From NCBI GenBank assembly GCA_902790675.1, contig CADASU010000003.1, positions 1 to 64,000 of the forward strand: DNA of 64,000 nucleotides, given 5' to 3'. Below, in pieces: positions 60,885 to 64,000 of this stretch; position 1 is the stretch's first letter, and every line of letters begins with the position of its first letter. This DNA is from Oscillospiraceae bacterium. GTDB taxonomy: Bacteria > Bacillota > Clostridia > Oscillospirales > Ruminococcaceae. The notes below the pieces were generated by a model. That model had not been told where the DNA came from. It saw only the letters and a program-made list of their open reading frames with translations, and made no database searches. The position numbers and the translations under genes were made by a program.

Positions 60885-61517
60885 ATGAAACATATTAGCT
60901 TAAGCAATATAAAAATTTATAAAGTAGAAATAGCAATATTTATTGGATTAATTGTTTCTATAATTTGTTGTTTTGCCAATGTAGTAGGGCAAAGCGAGGA
61001 TATTAGCAATCATATATTAAGGTTACATATATTAGCGAATTCAGATACTGAAGAAGATCAAAATTTGAAGTTAAAAGTGAGAGATGAAATACTAAGCAGT
61101 TTTGATTTTAATTACAATGATAGTAGTGATTTATTTGAAATCGAAAAGCAGGTTGATAATGAACGTGTAAACATAGAAAAAGTAGCTAAAGATGTTGTAG
61201 AAAAAGCGGGATATAGTTATGATGTTGAATCTGAAATTGTGAACATGTATTTTGATACTAGAGAATATGATAACTTTGCTATGCCAGCAGGAAAATATGA
61301 TGCTTTGAGGATAAAGATTGGGGAAGCCAAGGGACATAATTGGTGGTGTGTTTTAGTTCCGTCATTGTGTGTTCCGGCGGCTAATGGAGAAGTTAATGAG
61401 AAAATAGAAGATGCTTTTAGCAAGCAGCAGCAAGATTTGATTGAAACTGGATGTAAAACTGAGGTTCGATTTGCTATCATAGAGGCTTATGAATATATAA
61501 AAAGCCTATTTATTTAA
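60885..61517 (+). CDS. spoIIR: Stage II sporulation protein R
   Basis: A 210-residue secreted signalling protein. One N-terminal membrane helix (about residues 14-34) is followed by LRLHILANSDTEEDQNLKLK, the SpoIIR hallmark, and the domain end GEAKGHNWWCVLVPSLCVP. In sporulation it is made in the forespore under SigmaF and activates SpoIIGA, which processes pro-SigmaE. Its presence indicates an endospore former. A terminator ends right before the start codon; a sporulation promoter would have to lie within or near that hairpin. The 3' end overlaps prfB by 12 nt. Confidence 0.95.
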   Translation: MKHISLSNIKIYKVEIAIFIGLIVSIICCFANVVGQSEDISNHILRLHILANSDTEEDQNLKLKVRDEILSSFDFNYNDSSDLFEIEKQVDNERVNIEKVAKDVVEKAGYSYDVESEIVNMYFDTREYDNFAMPAGKYDALRIKIGEAKGHNWWCVLVPSLCVPAANGEVNEKIEDAFSKQQQDLIETGCKTEVRFAIIEAYEYIKSLFI

Positions 61518-62630
61518 GTCTTTTTGAGCTTGTTGAGATAAATATGCGTTTATAAAATTGTCTAAATCGCCGTCCATAACTGCAGATATGTTTCCATTTT
61601 CACAATTAGTTCTGTGGTCTTTTACTAAAGTATAGGGCATAAAAACGTATGATCTTATTTGAGAACCCCATGCAATTTCTTTTTGAACTCCTTTTATATC
61701 TTCAATTTTTTCTAAGTGTTCTCTTTCTTTTATTTCTATGAGTTTTGATTTTAGCATTTTCATTGCAATAGTTCTGTTTTGCAATTGGCTACGTTCATTT
61801 TGACATGATGTTACTATTCCAGTGGGAATATGAGTTAATCGGACTGCAGAAGAAGTTTTATTAACATGCTGACCACCTGCACCGCTAGAACGGAAGACAT
61901 CCATTTTTATATCTTCATCACGTATGGTAACATCCATGGTTTCGTCTATTTCTGGTAAAACTTCTGCCGATGCAAATGAAGTGTGTCGTCTGCCAGATGA
62001 ATCGAAAGGAGAAACCCTAACCAGTCTATGAACGCCAGATTCCGATTTCAAATATCCGTATGCATTTTGCCCTTCAATTAAAAGGGAAACGCTTTTAATT
62101 CCAGCTTCGTCTCCTGCAATATAATCTAAAGTTTTGATTTTAAATTTGTGTCGTTCTGCCCATCTGGTGTACATTCTAGAAAGCATTTCAACCCAATCCA
62201 TCGCCTCTGTTCCTCCAGCTCCGGCGTGTAGAGTTATTATTGCGTTTTTTGAATCATATTCTCCACTTAGTAGAGTTGATAGGGTTTGTTCTCGAATTTC
62301 TTTATCTATTTTATTTAATGTTTGGCTTAATTCTTCTGAAAGTTGTGGGTCATCTTCTTCAGTTAGCATTTCAAACATTGTTTCACAGTCTTCCATCATT
62401 GTTTTTAAGTTGTTAAATTTATTTATTTTATCCTTGAAATATGTTGTTTTTTGCATAATTTGCTGCGCTGATTTCATATCTTCCCAAAAATTTGGAGCTG
62501 CTGCTTGAACTTCTAATTCTTTTACTTTGTTGTTAAGATAATCTATATTTAGTGAATCGCGTAATTGATTAATTAAGGGTTTATATTCTGATATTTTGCC
62601 CTTAAATTCTTGATATTCAATAGCATTCAT
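61506..62630 (-). CDS. prfB: Peptide chain release factor 2
   Basis: A 374-residue class I release factor. The stop-codon recognition tripeptide SPF (VSPFDSSGRRHTSF) identifies RF2 (UAA/UGA), and the peptidyl hydrolysis motif GGQ is in SSGAGGQHVNKTSSAVRLTH. The frame is continuous: the in-frame UGA near codon 25 that needs +1 frameshifting in E. coli and B. subtilis is absent. A good sigmaA promoter lies upstream. It converges with spoIIR. Confidence 0.96.
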   Translation of the reverse strand: MNAIEYQEFKGKISEYKPLINQLRDSLNIDYLNNKVKELEVQAAAPNFWEDMKSAQQIMQKTTYFKDKINKFNNLKTMMEDCETMFEMLTEEDDPQLSEELSQTLNKIDKEIREQTLSTLLSGEYDSKNAIITLHAGAGGTEAMDWVEMLSRMYTRWAERHKFKIKTLDYIAGDEAGIKSVSLLIEGQNAYGYLKSESGVHRLVRVSPFDSSGRRHTSFASAEVLPEIDETMDVTIRDEDIKMDVFRSSGAGGQHVNKTSSAVRLTHIPTGIVTSCQNERSQLQNRTIAMKMLKSKLIEIKEREHLEKIEDIKGVQKEIAWGSQIRSYVFMPYTLVKDHRTNCENGNISAVMDGDLDNFINAYLSQQAQKDLNK

Positions 62631-62684
62631 AATTAACCATATACCTCTTTTTTTTAAAATTTTTTATACTGCAATTATACTATA

Positions 62685-62713
62685 ATTATATTGATTTATT
62701 ACGTAAAAATCAA
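62685..62713 (-). promoter_or_regulatory. SigmaA promoter of prfB
   Basis: Minus strand TTGATT and consensus TATAAT are 17 nt apart, about 50 nt before the start codon. Confidence 0.75.
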
Positions 62714-62897
62714 TAGTTGCTTATTTAATTATTTTGTTTTGATTGGGTTTGAAATTTTTTGAAATATAAGTTATGATATAAAAATGGTAGACATATTGAA
62801 AGCCATGTTTAAATGTTTTACTGTTTTTATCAATGCAAAGTTTTATTATTTTAGCCAAAAGCTAATAAATTTACTAAAAGAGGGGATATGATGTGAT

Positions 62898-64000
62898 GTG
62901 TTAAATACTAAAAAAATAAAAAGTGGAGTATACTTTCATAGTATGGTTGACAAAAAGTTTAAATTTAACAGAATTTCAGTCAATTTTGTTGTGAAAATGA
63001 ATTCTAAGGAAGTTTCGTCAAATGCGCTTTTATCATTTTTGCTTAGAAAGCGTTGTCAGCAATATCCTAATATGTTAGACTTAGGAAAAAAGCTTCAGCA
63101 ACTATATGGAGCGAATTTGTTTAGTGGATGTAAAAAAATTGGAGACAATCAAATAATAACATTCGGCATATCATCACTAGACGATGAACTATCTTTAAAT
63201 GGAGAAGATTTAAATAGACAAGTTGCGAAGTTATTAGATTGCATTATATTTGAGCCCATTATTGAATCAGGAAAATTTGTTGAGGAAGATTTGACTATTG
63301 AAAAACAAAATTTAGTTGAGTTAGTTGAAGGTGAATATAATGATAAAAAACTTTATGCGCTTAATCAAGCTTTATATCATTTGTTCAATGGAGAAGGATA
63401 TGGTTGTAATAAATATGGTGATGTTGAGTCTATTAAAAAAATACAAAATTCGAAATTAATAGATGCTTATAAGAAAATGCTGGCTTCAGCAGAAGTTCAC
63501 ATTATGTTTGTGGGCAGAGAAAAATATTCTGATTGTTTTGATGTATTTAAAAATAGATTTGATTCTATATATCGCGATGATATTTATGTATCGGAAAGCA
63601 AAAAGTATATAAAATCAACTGAAACAAAGCATAAAGTTGAATATGATCAAGTTTTGCAATCTAAACTCGTAATGGGCTTTGCTAGTTCAAAGCAATATGA
63701 TTTTGAATTAGATGAAGTTATAATGGTAATGACAGCGTTATTGGGCGGAACACCAATGTCTAAATTATTTTTAAATGTGAGAGAAAAAATGAGCTTGTGT
63801 TACTATTGCTCTGCCCGTTATGATAGGTTTAAAGGCTTAATTTGGGTTGAGTCTGGTGTTGAAAACAAAAATATTGAAAAAGCTAAGGCTGCTATTTTAG
63901 AGCAATTTGAAGAAATAAAAAACGGAAAATTTTCAGATGACGATATCAACAAAGTGATTATATTTTTTGAAGATAAATTAAAGAGTGTTTTTGATAGTTC
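62898..64000 (+). CDS. yfmF: M16-family protein, YfmF type (partial, leaves the window)
   Basis: A frame from GTG, with AGAGGGGA upstream, stays open to the right edge (367 codons). NSKEVSSNALLSFLLRKRCQ and QQLYGANLFSGCKKIGDNQI, EDLTIEKQNLVELVEGEYND and LGGTPMSKLFLNVREKMSLC match the insulinase-like M16 family. The zinc motif HxxEH is absent where expected, so this is the non-catalytic partner, as in YfmF, which works with YfmH and is linked in B. subtilis to the 5-aminopentanol modification of EF-P. A YfmH-like gene would be expected just beyond the window. The stop codon is outside. Confidence 0.87.
   Translation, partial: MLNTKKIKSGVYFHSMVDKKFKFNRISVNFVVKMNSKEVSSNALLSFLLRKRCQQYPNMLDLGKKLQQLYGANLFSGCKKIGDNQIITFGISSLDDELSLNGEDLNRQVAKLLDCIIFEPIIESGKFVEEDLTIEKQNLVELVEGEYNDKKLYALNQALYHLFNGEGYGCNKYGDVESIKKIQNSKLIDAYKKMLASAEVHIMFVGREKYSDCFDVFKNRFDSIYRDDIYVSESKKYIKSTETKHKVEYDQVLQSKLVMGFASSKQYDFELDEVIMVMTALLGGTPMSKLFLNVREKMSLCYYCSARYDRFKGLIWVESGVENKNIEKAKAAILEQFEEIKNGKFSDDDINKVIIFFEDKLKSVFDS

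Noticed and set aside
60326-60907. Minus-strand open frame of 193 codons opposite ispE
   Set aside because: ispE has all kinase motifs; the opposite frame is Phe/Ser-rich shadow with no ribosome site and covers the terminator.
1-64000. CRISPR arrays, insertion sequences, rRNA genes, replication origin
   Set aside because: I looked for regular short repeats, transposase motifs, rRNA stretches and DnaA-box clusters and saw none. The repeated leader segments of the precursors are coding and irregularly spaced.

Overview
The window is a low-GC (roughly 30 percent G+C by eye) chromosomal segment of an endospore-forming Gram-positive bacterium, most likely an uncultured or gut-type member of the Clostridia. 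Support for this comes from spoIIR, a CIRCE-controlled hrcA-grpE-dnaK-dnaJ operon, the dgt-dnaG-rpoD block, an ftsEX/M23/CtpA cluster, a YfmF-type M16 protein, strong AGGAGG-type ribosome sites, and frequent TTG/GTG starts with such sites.

Layout. 1-1000 is poor in genes: the tail of a membrane protein, a dead fragment of an AlbA_2 (Schlafen-type) gene, terminators and a tRNA-Ser(GGA). 1233-4984 is housekeeping: an S1-domain protein, an RluB-type pseudouridine synthase, a NhaC-type antiporter and queH.

5300-20697 is the accessory core. It is a RiPP/bacteriocin cluster of the NHLM (nitrile hydratase-like / Nif11 leader) type. In order it encodes an anti-sigma-antagonist (STAS), a GH3-family acyl-adenylating enzyme, a membrane SpoIIE-type phosphatase, an RsbW-type kinase, a shortened membrane-fusion-type secretion protein, a C39 peptidase-ABC exporter, a second NHLM ABC protein and a radical SAM/SPASM maturase. 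After these come eight intact Nif11-like precursors whose leaders are alike and whose cores are entirely different, two or three decayed precursors, and a final HExxH-type putative metalloprotein. The inferred scheme is that the phosphatase, kinase and STAS protein form a partner switch, the radical SAM enzyme (and perhaps GH3) modifies the cores, and the C39 exporter cuts after the Gly-Gly of the leader and exports the products. No sigma factor lies in the cluster, so the target of the switch is unknown.

20770-34400 carries a P-type ATPase, a split transketolase, a GNAT enzyme, a YjeM-type permease, tRNA-Gly and tRNA-Cys, DAHP synthase, a transglutaminase-like lipoprotein, rpe, a MecA-like adaptor, a DUF4015 glycosidase-like protein and a phosphohexomutase. 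34473-45420 carries rpmE, a YigZ protein, dgt-dnaG-rpoD, a DUF4830 protein, a PucR/CdaR-type regulator, ftsE-ftsX, an EnvC/PcsB-like M23 protein and a CtpA protease. 45474-52893 on the minus strand is the heat-shock operon followed by nnr and prmA. 52998-57202 is a Gld-like ABC system. 57315-64000 has a DUF1015 protein, an aminotransferase, ispE, spoIIR, prfB and the start of a YfmF-like M16 protein that leaves the window.

Main points for a second look: the NHLM array with its partner-switch and GH3 genes, gene birth and decay within the array, the HECTH protein at the array end, and a terminator hairpin that contains the ribosome site of spoIIR.
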